Assembly (NCBI RefSeq): GCF_030816715.1
Contig: NZ_JAUSYH010000001.1
Span: 4,650,001 to 4,714,000 of the forward strand
Source: Streptomyces achromogenes
GTDB lineage: Bacteria > Actinomycetota > Actinomycetes > Streptomycetales > Streptomycetaceae
DNA: 64,000 nt
Direction of reading: 5' to 3'
Part shown: one piece after another, positions 32,471 through 41,457 of the stretch
Position numbering within the stretch: position 1 is the stretch's first letter
Layout of the letters: each line of letters begins with the position of its first letter
The notes under the pieces: model-generated
Told to the model about the DNA's origin: nothing
Seen by the model: the letters and a program-made list of their open reading frames with translations, nothing else
The model's database searches: none
Program-made: the position numbers and the translations under genes

Positions 32471-33673
32471 TCAGCGCAGGGCGCTCTTCTGCTGCCATTC
32501 GGCCCACGAGAGGTTCCACGCGCCGAAGCCGTTGCCGGGCGCGACCACGCCCTTGGTGTCCTTGCCGGTGATCTCGAACGGGTCGCCCGGCCGCACCTGC
32601 CCGTACAGCCAGGCCGCGTTCGCGTCGCTCATCCCGATGCATCCCGAACTGTGGTTGGCGGAGCCGAAGAAGCGGGCGTTCCACGGCGCGGCGTGCGCGT
32701 ACATGCCCGACCAGGTCAGCCGCATCGAGTAGTCGACCATCTTGTCGTAGGCGTTGCCCAGGCCCACCGTCTCGGAGTTCATGTTGATCGTGCCCTCCTT
32801 CGCCATGAGCACGGCGGTGCCGCGCCAGGAGCGCTTGTCGCCGCCGGGCGTCCCGCCGGAGACCGGTATGCGCCGCACCGTCTCGCCGTTCCGCTCCAGG
32901 GTGAGCTGGTGGCTGTCGAGGTCGACCTTGACGATCTGCCGGGCGCCGACGGTGAAGCTCGTCGTGTAGTCACGTACGAACCAGCCGCCGTCCGGGCCCG
33001 CGTCGGTGCCGTTCAGCTCGGCGTTCAGCGTGACCTTGGTCCCGGGCTTCCAGTACGCCTCGGGCCGCCAGTCCACCCTGTCCCCGCCCGACCAGTCGCG
33101 CAGCCACCCCCAGGAGCCCTTGGTGCCGTCCGAGGTGGTGATCCTCAGCTGCTTCTCGACCTCGGCGCGGTTCTTGACCGGGCGGTCGAAGACCAGGGAG
33201 ACGGGCTGGGCGACGCCGACGGTGGCGGCGGCGCCCGGCCGCCAGTCGACCTTGTTGACCTTGTCCGCCGCGGCCGTGGTGAAGGCGGACCTGGCGCTCC
33301 CGGCGGTGCCGCCCTCGCTGCGGGTCGCCGCCGTCACCGTGTACGCCGCGCCGGGCACGGCCTTGCGGTCGGAGACCCACGAGCGGCCGTCGGCGGCGAC
33401 CTTGCCGGCGAGCCGGTGGCCCTCGGCGTCGACGACGGTCACCGAGGTGAGCCGGCCGCCCGAGGCCGTGACCGTCACGGTCCGGCCCGCCTGGACCTTC
33501 GTTCCCGTCGGCGTGACGGTGACCGTGACCGGACGGCCGGCGGCGCCCGACGGCCCCTTGGCGTCGGGGCCGCCCGGGTCGCCGCTCGACGAGCAGGCGG
33601 CGAGCGGTGCCAGCAGGGCGGCCACGACGGCGGCCCGGACACAAGCCTGGGTGAGTACGCGTATACGAGGCAA
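32471..33673 (-). CDS. L,D-transpeptidase lipoprotein
   Basis: A 400-aa exported lipoprotein with a YkuD transpeptidase domain. The signal peptide ends in lipobox LAAC (Cys27). Two Ig-like domains follow (about residues 45-240), then the catalytic domain with the signature SANHSSGCIGMSDANAAWLY, whose Cys attacks the donor peptide. It forms 3-3 crosslinks in peptidoglycan or anchors proteins. The start is TTG 33673, five nt after GGAGG; the longer upstream frame lacks a signal peptide. Divergent from the FemAB-MurJ operon, another wall-related set. Confidence 0.9.
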   Translation of the reverse strand: MPRIRVLTQACVRAAVVAALLAPLAACSSSGDPGGPDAKGPSGAAGRPVTVTVTPTGTKVQAGRTVTVTASGGRLTSVTVVDAEGHRLAGKVAADGRSWVSDRKAVPGAAYTVTAATRSEGGTAGSARSAFTTAAADKVNKVDWRPGAAATVGVAQPVSLVFDRPVKNRAEVEKQLRITTSDGTKGSWGWLRDWSGGDRVDWRPEAYWKPGTKVTLNAELNGTDAGPDGGWFVRDYTTSFTVGARQIVKVDLDSHQLTLERNGETVRRIPVSGGTPGGDKRSWRGTAVLMAKEGTINMNSETVGLGNAYDKMVDYSMRLTWSGMYAHAAPWNARFFGSANHSSGCIGMSDANAAWLYGQVRPGDPFEITGKDTKGVVAPGNGFGAWNLSWAEWQQKSALR

Positions 33674-33891
33674 CGGGACCTCCGAGAAGGACGCGAACGG
33701 CGTCGGTGAGTCGGCGATGAACGTGACTGTAGAGCCGGAAAACCCGAGGTCAGCGGCGCAGGAGCAATGTGACGGCGACTGGTGAGGAATGGTCATGGTC
33801 CGGTCACATTCACCGTGCGGAGCGGTCATGGGCCGCTGTGAGCCTCTGCGGTGTCCCCGCACAGGTCCGGGGAGAAGGAGAGGCTCAGACC

Positions 33892-35088
33892 GTGTCAGCG
33901 CTGCTCGTGCCGCCCAGCCGTGTGTGCCAAGCCCGGGACCGGGGCGTGCCGTTGCGCCCCATCACCGCCGAGACCTACCGCGCCTTCCTCGCGACCCCCG
34001 ACGGCGCGGCCCTCGGCGCCGGCTTCCTCCAGTGCCCGTCCTGGGCCGACGTCAAGGAGGGCTGGCGCGCCCGGCTCCTCGGCTGGGGACCGGATCCGGA
34101 GGCGGGCGCGCTGACCGGCGTCGCCCTGGTACTGCTGCGGCAGTTCCCCGGCACCCGCAAGTACTTCGCGTACCTTCCCGAGGGGCCGGTCGCCGACTGG
34201 AACGACCCCGACGTCGACGGCTGGCTCGACCCGCTCCTCGAACACCTGCGCCGCGCGGGCGCGTTCGCCGTGCGCATCGGCCCGTCACCCGCCTACCGGC
34301 GCTGGGACGCCGCCCTGCTCAAGCCGCTCACCGGCCCGGGCCGGCGCCTGGGCGACGTCCTCGCCAGCGAGGTCGACCCGCTCGGCACCGCCGTCGCCGA
34401 GCGGCTGCGGGCCCGGGGCTGGCGCCGCTGCGGCGGCGACGGGAGCGGCGGGGACGGCGACGCCCAGCCCCGGCACGTCTTCCAGGTGCCGCTCGCCGGA
34501 CGCACCCCGCAGGACCTGTGGTCCGGGCTCAACCAGGAGTGGCGGCGCAATGTGCGCCGGGCCCGGAAGGAGGGCGTGGAGGTGGTGGTCGGCAGCGCGG
34601 CGGACCTCCCCGAGTTCCACCGGCTGCTCGGCGTCACGGAGCGGCGCGACGGCTTCCGGCTGGGCCGCTCGCTCGCCTACTACGAGCGTCAGTACGCGGC
34701 GCTCAACGCCGAGGAACCGGGCCGCATGCGGCTGTACCTCGCCCGTCACCGGGGAGAAATCCTGGCCGCCCACACGCTGATCACGGTCGGCCGGCGGGCC
34801 TGGTACCAGACCGGCGCCTCCGCCGACCACCGTCGCGAGGTCCGGCCCTCCAACGCCCTGCAGTGGCGCATGCTGTTGGACGCCCACGCTCTCGGCGCCG
34901 ACGTCTACGACATGCGAGGGGTACCCTCCACTCTCGATCCTGACGAACGTGCGTACGGACTGCTGCGCTGGAAGCTCGGCACCGGGGGACAGGTCGTCGA
35001 GACGCTCGGGGAATGGGAGACACCAATGACCGGCAGCGCCAACCACGCGCTCCACCGCGCCTTCCAGGCATACCTGAACCGCCGATGA
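33892..35088 (+). CDS. FemABX-type peptidyltransferase
   Basis: A 398-aa protein of the FemAB/GNAT-like fold: two acyltransferase lobes, with VAD W.. EGPV in the first and WSGLNQEWRRNVRRARKEGV introducing the second. FemX-like enzymes attach an amino acid from aminoacyl-tRNA to the lipid II stem peptide. GTG 33892 is preceded by GGAGAAGGAGAGG. The stop overlaps the MurJ start (ATGA), so the two wall-precursor genes are translationally coupled. Confidence 0.85.
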   Translation: MSALLVPPSRVCQARDRGVPLRPITAETYRAFLATPDGAALGAGFLQCPSWADVKEGWRARLLGWGPDPEAGALTGVALVLLRQFPGTRKYFAYLPEGPVADWNDPDVDGWLDPLLEHLRRAGAFAVRIGPSPAYRRWDAALLKPLTGPGRRLGDVLASEVDPLGTAVAERLRARGWRRCGGDGSGGDGDAQPRHVFQVPLAGRTPQDLWSGLNQEWRRNVRRARKEGVEVVVGSAADLPEFHRLLGVTERRDGFRLGRSLAYYERQYAALNAEEPGRMRLYLARHRGEILAAHTLITVGRRAWYQTGASADHRREVRPSNALQWRMLLDAHALGADVYDMRGVPSTLDPDERAYGLLRWKLGTGGQVVETLGEWETPMTGSANHALHRAFQAYLNRR

Positions 35089-36806
35089 AGCGGACGCCGA
35101 TACCGGCCGACGCGGCCGATGCGGGGAGCGCTGAAGCGCCTGAGACCACAGACGCGCCGGAGGCGACGAAGGCACCGGAGACGACGAAGGCGACGGAGAC
35201 GACGAAGGCGACGGGGTCGGAGACGGCCTCCGCGGGACGCAGCAGCGCCGTGATGGCCGCCGGGTCCGTCGTCTCCCGGGCCACCGGCTTCGTCCGGTCC
35301 GCCGTGGTCGCGGCGGCGGTGGGCACCATCGGGCCGACCGCCGACGGTTACGCCGTCGGCAACGCCCTGCCCACCATCGTCTACATGCTGCTCCTCGGTG
35401 GCGCGCTGAACGCCGTCTTCGTGCCCGAACTGGTCAAGGCCGCCAAGGAGCACGACGACGGGGGCGCGGCCTACACCGACCGGCTGGTCACCGTCTGCGT
35501 CGTCGCCCTGCTGGCGATCACCGCGGCAGGGGTGTGGGCGGCTCCCGCGATCGTCGACGCGTACACCGACTACACCGGCCCGCAGGCGGCCATGACCACC
35601 GCGTTCGCCCGCTACTGCCTGCCGCAGATCTTCTTCCTCGGACTGTTCACGCTGCTCGGTCAAGTCCTCAACGCACGGGGCCGGTTCGGCGCGATGATGT
35701 GGGCGCCGGTCCTGAACAACGTCGTCGTCATGGCCGTCTTCGGCGGGTATCTGGCGCTGGCCCTCGGCGGCGGCGACACGCTCACCGCGACCGAGACCGC
35801 CGTGCTCGGCTGGGGCACCACCGCCGGCATCGCCGTCCAGGCACTCGCCCTCGTCCCCGCGCTGCGCGCGGCCCGTTTCCGCTGGCGGCCCCGCTTCGAC
35901 TGGCGCGGCAGCGGACTGACCCGCCCGCTGCGCTCGGCCGGCTGGCTGGTGCTGCTGGTGCTGGCCAACCAGGCCGCGTACTGGGTCACCACCCGGCTGG
36001 CCACGACTGCGGGCCTCGACGGCGACCCCGGCTACGGCGCGTACAACAACGCCTATGTGCTGTGGGTCGTCCCGCACGGCATCGTCACCGTCTCGGTGGT
36101 GACCGCGCTGATGCCCCGGATGAGCGCGGCCGCCGCCGACGGGGACACCGCCGCCGTGCGGCGCGACGTCTCGCACGCCCTGCGCGTCAGCGCGTCGGCC
36201 GTCGTACCCGCCGCCTGCGCGCTGTTCGCGCTGGCCCAGCCGGTGATGGCCCTCGTCTTCGGGTACGGCAGGACCAGCGCCGAGGACACGGTCGCCATGG
36301 CGGGGATCCTGATGGCCTTCGCGCCGGGGCTCGTCGCCCTGTCGGGCCAGTACGTGCTGTCCCGCACCTTCTACGCGCTCTCCGACACCCGGACGCCGTT
36401 CCTGCTCAACCTCGTGATCGTCGCCCTCAACGCGGCGCTGTCCGTGGCCGCCGCACACCTGCTGCCGGCCCGCTGGGCGGTGACCGGCATGGCGGCGGCG
36501 TACTCGCTGGCGCTGTGCGCGGGCTGGGTGGTGACCGGCCGGGTGCTGAGCCGCCGGCTCGCCGTCGCCCACCCCCTGCGCTCGTCCGCCGTCGGCGCGC
36601 ACGGACGGCTGCTGCTCGCCGCCGTCCCCGCCACCGCCCTCGGCTACCTGGCCGCCCTCGGCGCGGCGGCGGCGGGCGCCCTGGCCGCCGCAACTGCCGG
36701 CGCGGTCGTCGTCGTCCTCACCTTCGCCCTGCTCGCCCGTCCGCTGCGGCTCGCCGAACTCGACACGCTGCTGCGCGGACTGCGCCGGCGACCGGGCCGG
36801 ACCTGA
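35085..36806 (+). CDS. murJ: MurJ/MviN-family lipid II flippase
   Basis: A 573-aa polytopic protein with about 13-14 TM helices (MOP superfamily). N-terminal membrane core starts at GRSSAVMAAGSVVSRATGFV; later YNNAYVLWVVPHGIVTVSVV and YVLSRTFYALSDTRTPFLLN are typical. It moves lipid II across the membrane. The first ~45 residues are a soluble, repetitive Thr/Glu/Lys/Ala tract (TKAPETT and TKATETT units) unusual for the family. Coupled with the FemAB-like gene; a two-component system follows 33 nt later. Confidence 0.88.
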   Translation: MKRTPIPADAADAGSAEAPETTDAPEATKAPETTKATETTKATGSETASAGRSSAVMAAGSVVSRATGFVRSAVVAAAVGTIGPTADGYAVGNALPTIVYMLLLGGALNAVFVPELVKAAKEHDDGGAAYTDRLVTVCVVALLAITAAGVWAAPAIVDAYTDYTGPQAAMTTAFARYCLPQIFFLGLFTLLGQVLNARGRFGAMMWAPVLNNVVVMAVFGGYLALALGGGDTLTATETAVLGWGTTAGIAVQALALVPALRAARFRWRPRFDWRGSGLTRPLRSAGWLVLLVLANQAAYWVTTRLATTAGLDGDPGYGAYNNAYVLWVVPHGIVTVSVVTALMPRMSAAAADGDTAAVRRDVSHALRVSASAVVPAACALFALAQPVMALVFGYGRTSAEDTVAMAGILMAFAPGLVALSGQYVLSRTFYALSDTRTPFLLNLVIVALNAALSVAAAHLLPARWAVTGMAAAYSLALCAGWVVTGRVLSRRLAVAHPLRSSAVGAHGRLLLAAVPATALGYLAALGAAAAGALAAATAGAVVVVLTFALLARPLRLAELDTLLRGLRRRPGRT

Positions 36807-36839
36807 GCACGACCGACCACCACCGAGGGAGAACCACCG

Positions 36840-37523
36840 ATGCCCCGCGTGCTCCTCATCGAGGACGACCCCGCCGTACGCGAGGGGGTCGAACTCGGTC
36901 TGCGCCGCCGCGGCCACGAGGTACGGGCGGCCGCGACCGGCGAGGCCGGCCTCGCCGCGCTCGCCGAGTTCCGCCCCGACCTGCTGCTGCTGGACCTGAT
37001 GCTGCCCGGGATGAACGGCGTGCAGGTCTGCCGGCAGGTCCGCGAGCGCAGCCAGCTGCCGATCATCATGCTCACCGCGCGCGGCGACGACTTCGACGTG
37101 GTCATCGGCCTGGAGGCCGGCGCCGACGACTACATCGTCAAGCCCGCCCGCACCGAGGTGATCGAGGCCCGGATCCGGGCTGTGCTGCGCCGCCTGGACG
37201 ACGGCAACCCGGGCCGCCCGGCCATCGAGGTGTACGGCGCGCTCACCGTCGACCGGGTCGGACTGACCGTCGCCAAAGCCGGCCGGCCGCTCGCCCTCGC
37301 CCCCTCGGAGCTCAAGCTCCTGCTGCACCTGTGCGCCGCCCCCGAGCAGGTCTTCAGCAGGCAGCAACTGCTGGAGCACGTCTGGGAGCACAGCTACCAC
37401 GCCGACGCCCGGCTGGTCGACGCGTGCGTGGCACGGCTGCGCGGCAAGATCGAGGACGAGCCCGGCAGCCCGCGTTACGTGCAGACGCTGCGGGGCTTCG
37501 GGTACCGCTTCGGACCGCTGTGA
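36840..37523 (+). CDS. OmpR/PhoB-family response regulator (AfsQ1-like)
   Basis: A 227-aa regulator: receiver domain (acidic pair EDD near residues 8-10, phospho-Asp in LLLDLMLPG near 53, Lys in YIVKPAR) and winged-helix DNA-binding domain with the recognition region RLVDACVARLRGKIE. The VDACVxRLRxKxED stretch resembles AfsQ1. It is followed by a kinase and a lipoprotein, the same order as afsQ1-afsQ2-afsQ3, but the sigma factor gene found beside afsQ is absent. MurJ upstream points to envelope sensing. Confidence 0.9.
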   Translation: MPRVLLIEDDPAVREGVELGLRRRGHEVRAAATGEAGLAALAEFRPDLLLLDLMLPGMNGVQVCRQVRERSQLPIIMLTARGDDFDVVIGLEAGADDYIVKPARTEVIEARIRAVLRRLDDGNPGRPAIEVYGALTVDRVGLTVAKAGRPLALAPSELKLLLHLCAAPEQVFSRQQLLEHVWEHSYHADARLVDACVARLRGKIEDEPGSPRYVQTLRGFGYRFGPL

Positions 37524-39073
37524 TCACCGGCCCCCGGCGCGGCCGGCCGCGCCGCCACGACGACGGCAACGGTGACGGCGACGAGCGACATGGCGGCACG
37601 CCCGCCGAAGAGCGTTCGCGGTCGCGGGTCAGGGCGTTCGGCCTGCGCACGCGCCTGCTGCTCGCCTTCCTGCTGGTCGCGGCCGTCAGCGCCGGCACGA
37701 CGGCCGCGCTGACCTACCGTGAGGCCCGCAACGCGCTGCTGGAGACCGCCCAGGACACGGCGGTCACGTCGTTCCGCGACCAGGTCCAGCAGACGGGCTT
37801 CTCGCTGCCCGTGCGGAGGGAGGGCCTGGAAGAGGTCCTGCGGGACATCGCCCGCAAGGGCAAGCCGCACCCCTGGGTGGTGTTCGCCGAGTACGGCTCG
37901 CTGCGCGCCTCCTCGGGAGAGAACCCCGTCTCCACCGTCATCACGCCCGAACTGCGGCGCGCCGCGACGGCCGACCCGCACGGCAGCTTCGAGCGGGTCG
38001 TCAAGGACGGCGTCCCCTACCTCACCATCGCCATGCCCACCGTCTTCAGGGCGAGCGCGTCGACCGTGCTGCCCAGCGGTCTCGTCCTGTACGCCGTCAT
38101 GCGGATGACCGACGAGCAGCTCAACGTCGACGCGCTCCTCACCGCCGCCCGGGACGGCGCCCTGCCCGGCCTCGTCGTCGCGCTGATCCCCGCCCTGCTC
38201 GCCGCCCGCAGCGTGCTGCGCCCGGTGCGGGAACTGAGCCGGGCGGCCCGCAGCATGGGCAGCGGCAGACTCGACACCCGCATCCCGGTGCGCGGCAGCG
38301 ACGAACTGGCGGACCTGGCACGCACGTTCAACGAGTCGGCGGCCCAACTTGAGCGTTCCGTAAGGGAATTGCGTGAGGCAGAGGAACGCGCCCGCCGGTT
38401 CGCCTCCGACGTCTCGCACGAACTGCGCACCCCGCTCGCCGGGATGCTCGCCGTCACCGAGGTCCTCGACGAGGACGCGGACGACCTGGACGCCGACACC
38501 GCGCGGGCTGTACGGCTGGTCAGCGCGGAGACCGGAAAGCTCGCCGTGCTCGTCGAGGACCTGATGGAGATCTCCCGCTTCGACGCCCGCGCGGCCGAAC
38601 TGAACACCGACGAGGTCGACGTCGCCGAGGCCATCGGCAAGACGCTGCAGCACCGGCACTGGACCGACGGCCGGGTCCGCGTCGAACTGCCCGGCGGCAT
38701 CCGGGCCCGCCTCGACCCGCGCCGCTTCGACGTGGTGGTCGCCAACCTCGTCGGCAACGCCCTGCGGCACGGCGGCGCGCCCGTCATGGTGCGCCTGCGC
38801 ACCGAGGAGCGTCCGCCGGGCCCGCCCGTGCTGGTCACCGAGGTCGTGGACAGCGGGCCCGGCATCCGCCCCGAGTCCCTCCCGCACATCTTCGACCGCT
38901 TCTACAAGGCCGACGCGGCCCGTACCCGCTCGGCCGGCAGCGGCCTGGGACTGGCGATCACCCAGGAGAACGTGAAGCTGCACGGCGGAACGATCCACGC
39001 GGGGAACCTGCCGGGCGGCGGCGCCGTCTTCACCGTCGAGATACCGCTCCAGGCGGAGGAGGCCGGCGGATGA
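37520..39073 (+). CDS. Sensor histidine kinase
   Basis: A 517-aa membrane kinase. After a ~45-residue basic cytoplasmic leader, TM1 (LRTRLLLAFLLVAAVSAGTT) precedes an extracellular sensor region of ~120 residues and TM2 (LPGLVVALIPALLAARSVLR). HAMP, the H-box FASDVSHELRTPLAG, N-box VVANLVGNALRHGG and G-boxes (VDSGPGI, SGLGLAI) follow. GTG 37520 overlaps the regulator stop (GTGA). Partner of the preceding response regulator; the lipoprotein after it may modulate signal input. Confidence 0.93.
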   Translation: MITGPRRGRPRRHDDGNGDGDERHGGTPAEERSRSRVRAFGLRTRLLLAFLLVAAVSAGTTAALTYREARNALLETAQDTAVTSFRDQVQQTGFSLPVRREGLEEVLRDIARKGKPHPWVVFAEYGSLRASSGENPVSTVITPELRRAATADPHGSFERVVKDGVPYLTIAMPTVFRASASTVLPSGLVLYAVMRMTDEQLNVDALLTAARDGALPGLVVALIPALLAARSVLRPVRELSRAARSMGSGRLDTRIPVRGSDELADLARTFNESAAQLERSVRELREAEERARRFASDVSHELRTPLAGMLAVTEVLDEDADDLDADTARAVRLVSAETGKLAVLVEDLMEISRFDARAAELNTDEVDVAEAIGKTLQHRHWTDGRVRVELPGGIRARLDPRRFDVVVANLVGNALRHGGAPVMVRLRTEERPPGPPVLVTEVVDSGPGIRPESLPHIFDRFYKADAARTRSAGSGLGLAITQENVKLHGGTIHAGNLPGGGAVFTVEIPLQAEEAGG

Positions 39074-39678
39074 CGCGTGCGCGGATGCGCCGGCGTGCCG
39101 CGGCCGTCGCGGTGGCTCTCGTGCTCGGTGCTCCGATGCTCGGCGGCTGCGGCATCCCGGAGACCGACGTCATCGAGGCGGGCGGTCCCGCCACCGTCCA
39201 GGCCTTCCTCACCCGCGACACCGACGTGCTGCTCTTCTTCCGCTCCCCCGACGGCAGGGTGCGGCCGGTGATACAAACGGTGAGGATCTCGACCGTGACC
39301 GCCGGGGCGGGCCCCGGCCGCGAGGGCTCCGGCACGGAGGCGGCACCGATCCGGACGGAGACGGTCGTCATGATGCTGCTCGCCGGCCCGCGCGAGGAGG
39401 ACCGGGCCGCCGGCCTGGACACCGCCCTCCCCGCCGCGCTCCCCGGCGTGCCGGTCCGGATCGGGCGCCCGACGGCCGGCAGGGCCACGGCCCGCATGCC
39501 CCTCGCCCTGGACGCCCTGGACGCCACCGCCCTGCGCCAGCTGACCTGCACGATCGCCTACAGCATGGACGCCGACGGCCGGACCGTCGTCGAGCTGACG
39601 GGACAGGACGGCGCGACGACGTCCGGCACCTGCGGACTCGCCCCCGGCAGCGCCGGCGCGGATGCCGTCACCCGCTGA
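39070..39678 (+). CDS. Lipoprotein coupled to the two-component system
   Basis: A 202-aa secreted lipoprotein: basic N-terminus (TRARMRRR), hydrophobic core and lipobox LGGC with Cys27. The mature part has a GerMN-like feel (ATVQAFLTRDTDVLLFF... VVMMLLAGP... LTCTIAYSM), the pattern also found in lipoproteins next to MtrAB- and AfsQ-type kinases. Its ATG overlaps the kinase stop. Such lipoproteins often interact with the kinase sensor domain; that role is inferred from position. Confidence 0.8.
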   Translation: MTRARMRRRAAAVAVALVLGAPMLGGCGIPETDVIEAGGPATVQAFLTRDTDVLLFFRSPDGRVRPVIQTVRISTVTAGAGPGREGSGTEAAPIRTETVVMMLLAGPREEDRAAGLDTALPAALPGVPVRIGRPTAGRATARMPLALDALDATALRQLTCTIAYSMDADGRTVVELTGQDGATTSGTCGLAPGSAGADAVTR

Positions 39679-39934
39679 CGAGCGCGCCCGCGGCGGTGGT
39701 GTCCACGTCGGTCGTGAGCTCCGCCGCGATCACGATCCGGGCCGGCCGGGGGTCGGCGGCGGCCAGCCTGCTGACCTCGTCGCGGAAGGCCTTTGATCGA
39801 CCGGCCGTCCGGCGAGGTCTTGCCCGTCGGTGACGGGACAGGGCGTGCCGGGCTGGGAGAAGGCGTACACCGCCGTCGCCGCCGACGGGCAGCGGGTGGA
39901 TGCGCGTCGACGAGGACAACGCCCAGCCGGCTGG
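39665..39934 (-). pseudogene. Gene relic, possibly the STAS end of a SulP transporter
   Basis: No intact gene fits the 256-nt gap. On the minus strand, codons ending near 39668 read FRDEVSRLAAADPRPARIVI then AAELTTDVDTTAAGAL, which resembles the STAS domain of SulP anion transporters, but it has no upstream continuation in frame. On the plus strand a short peptide ending MRVDEDNAQPAGW-stop (to 39939) also looks like a gene tail. Most likely decayed sequence; the SulP match is a guess. Confidence 0.3.
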
Positions 39935-40441
39935 CTAGGGGGCGTCCCGGCCCTCGGGTGCGTGGGGTTTGCGGGACGGGTCGGGTGCGGCGGTCCAGGT
40001 GATGTGCGGGGGCTCGACCCGTGCGCACAGGGGACCGCCCTGCGCGTCGGTCAGGCCGAGCCGTCCGACCAGCAGCCCTTCGCGTGCCGCGGCGGCGAGC
40101 ACGTCGGCGGGGACGACGTCGAGCATGAGCTTGGCGCGGCGGAACATGGTGAAGACGCCCGCCTCGTCGACCGTCCCCCACGACAGGTACACGAACCGCC
40201 GGCCCAGCCGGTGCTGCACATAGGGCCCCGCGACCTCGGTCCCGGCCGGCGTGGCGCTCGTCGTGCACTCCAGGGTCCAGGTCGCGGACGCCGCGTCGCC
40301 GGGCTGCGGGTCGAGCAGTTCGGCCGGACGGTCCCTGCGCTGCACGGCGACGTGGAGGTTGCCGTAGGCGGGCGTTCTGCCGTCGGCGGAGGCGGGGCGG
40401 GTCAGTCCGGGCAGGTCGACGGCGTCGATGCGGATGCGCAT
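39935..40441 (-). CDS. DUF5990-family protein
   Basis: A 168-aa soluble protein of the DUF5990 kind: MRIRIDAVDLPG opening, GNLHVAVQRRDRPAELLD, YVQHRLGRRFVYLSWGTVD and FTMFRRAKLMLDVVP segments. Function unknown. ATG 40441 is selected over the ATG nine nt upstream because GGAGG then sits at proper spacing. Divergent from the DUF2182 gene. Confidence 0.65.
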   Translation of the reverse strand: MRIRIDAVDLPGLTRPASADGRTPAYGNLHVAVQRRDRPAELLDPQPGDAASATWTLECTTSATPAGTEVAGPYVQHRLGRRFVYLSWGTVDEAGVFTMFRRAKLMLDVVPADVLAAAAREGLLVGRLGLTDAQGGPLCARVEPPHITWTAAPDPSRKPHAPEGRDAP

Positions 40442-40584
40442 GCCGGCCATCCTCCCGCCCTCGTCCCCGCGGGGCGAGGCCGCCCCCGGCGACGGCGCCA
40501 CCGCCCGGCGCGCCGACCGGGTGAACAGGTCGCGTCGCGCAGGGATGCGTGCTGTGCTGGAACTGTCCGCAGGAGTACACGCCG

Positions 40585-41418
40585 ATGCGCCATATCCGCA
40601 GTTCCGTCTTCGTACCCGCCCGGTCGCCCGCGCCGACCGGAGCGGGCGGAGGCCTGTTGCCGGCGCGGGATCTCGCGGCTGCCTGGTTCCTGGTCGTCCT
40701 GATCGCGGTGCCCGCCTGGGCGCTCACGATCGCGCAGGCACGGGACATGGGGGTCGAGGCCGGCACGATGGGGACGGCGCTGCCGCTGTTCCTGCTGCTG
40801 TGGGTGACGATGATGGCGGCCATGATGCTGCCGTCCATGGCGCCGGTGGCCCTCACGTGGGTGCGAGGGATCGGGCGGCAGTCCTCCGGCTGGACGCGGA
40901 CCGTGCGCACCGCCGAGTTCGTCTGCGGGTACCTGCTGGTGTGGACCGCTTTCGGACTGCTCGCCTATGCGGCCCTCGCCTTCACCGGCGGCCTGGTGGA
41001 CGACCGTCCGACCGCCGGACGCTGGATCGGCGCCATCGCCTTCCTGCTGGCGGGCCTGTACCAGCTGGGCCCCCTCAAGTACGTCTGTCTGCGGCACTGC
41101 CGCGATCCCATGGGTCACCTCGTGCGCTACGCGGGGTTCCGGCGGCCGGCGCGCGATCTTCGGGTCGGCTGCCACCACGGCGCCTACTGTGTCGGCTGCT
41201 GCGCGGGACTGATGGTCGTCCTGGTCCCGCTCGGCATGATGAACGTGGCGGCGATGGCCCTGCTGGCCGTGGTGATCTTCGTGGAGAAGCTGTGGCCCCG
41301 TGGCGCGCTGCTCGGCCGGGTCGTGGGCGTCGCGTTCCTCGTCCTCGCCGTGCTCGCACCGTTCCAGGACTGGCTCCTGCCGGGGTTGCAGGGGTCGCCG
41401 CCGATGGACGACATGTGA
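40585..41418 (+). CDS. DUF2182-family multispanning membrane protein
   Basis: A 277-aa protein with about six or seven TM helices. Family hallmarks: MMAAMMLPSMAPVAL in an early helix, LAGLYQLGPLKYVCLRHCRDP, GCHHGAYCVGCCAGLM and GMMNVAAMALLAVVIFVEK. The Cys/His/Met richness (CVGCC, MMLPSM) suggests metal handling, and some relatives are annotated as copper-binding, but the family is uncharacterised. ATG 40585 follows CAGGAG. Convergent with the DUF1326 gene, a recurrent partner. Confidence 0.8.
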   Translation: MRHIRSSVFVPARSPAPTGAGGGLLPARDLAAAWFLVVLIAVPAWALTIAQARDMGVEAGTMGTALPLFLLLWVTMMAAMMLPSMAPVALTWVRGIGRQSSGWTRTVRTAEFVCGYLLVWTAFGLLAYAALAFTGGLVDDRPTAGRWIGAIAFLLAGLYQLGPLKYVCLRHCRDPMGHLVRYAGFRRPARDLRVGCHHGAYCVGCCAGLMVVLVPLGMMNVAAMALLAVVIFVEKLWPRGALLGRVVGVAFLVLAVLAPFQDWLLPGLQGSPPMDDM

Positions 41419-41457
41419 CGTGCTCGGCTCTCTCCGGGAGCGCGCGACGGCTGCTCG

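Noticed and set aside
36840..39678. Calling the two-component genes cseBC or afsQ1/Q2
   Set aside because: The order regulator-kinase-lipoprotein resembles afsQ, but the sigma factor gene beside afsQ or sigE is absent and no alignment was possible, so no symbol is given.
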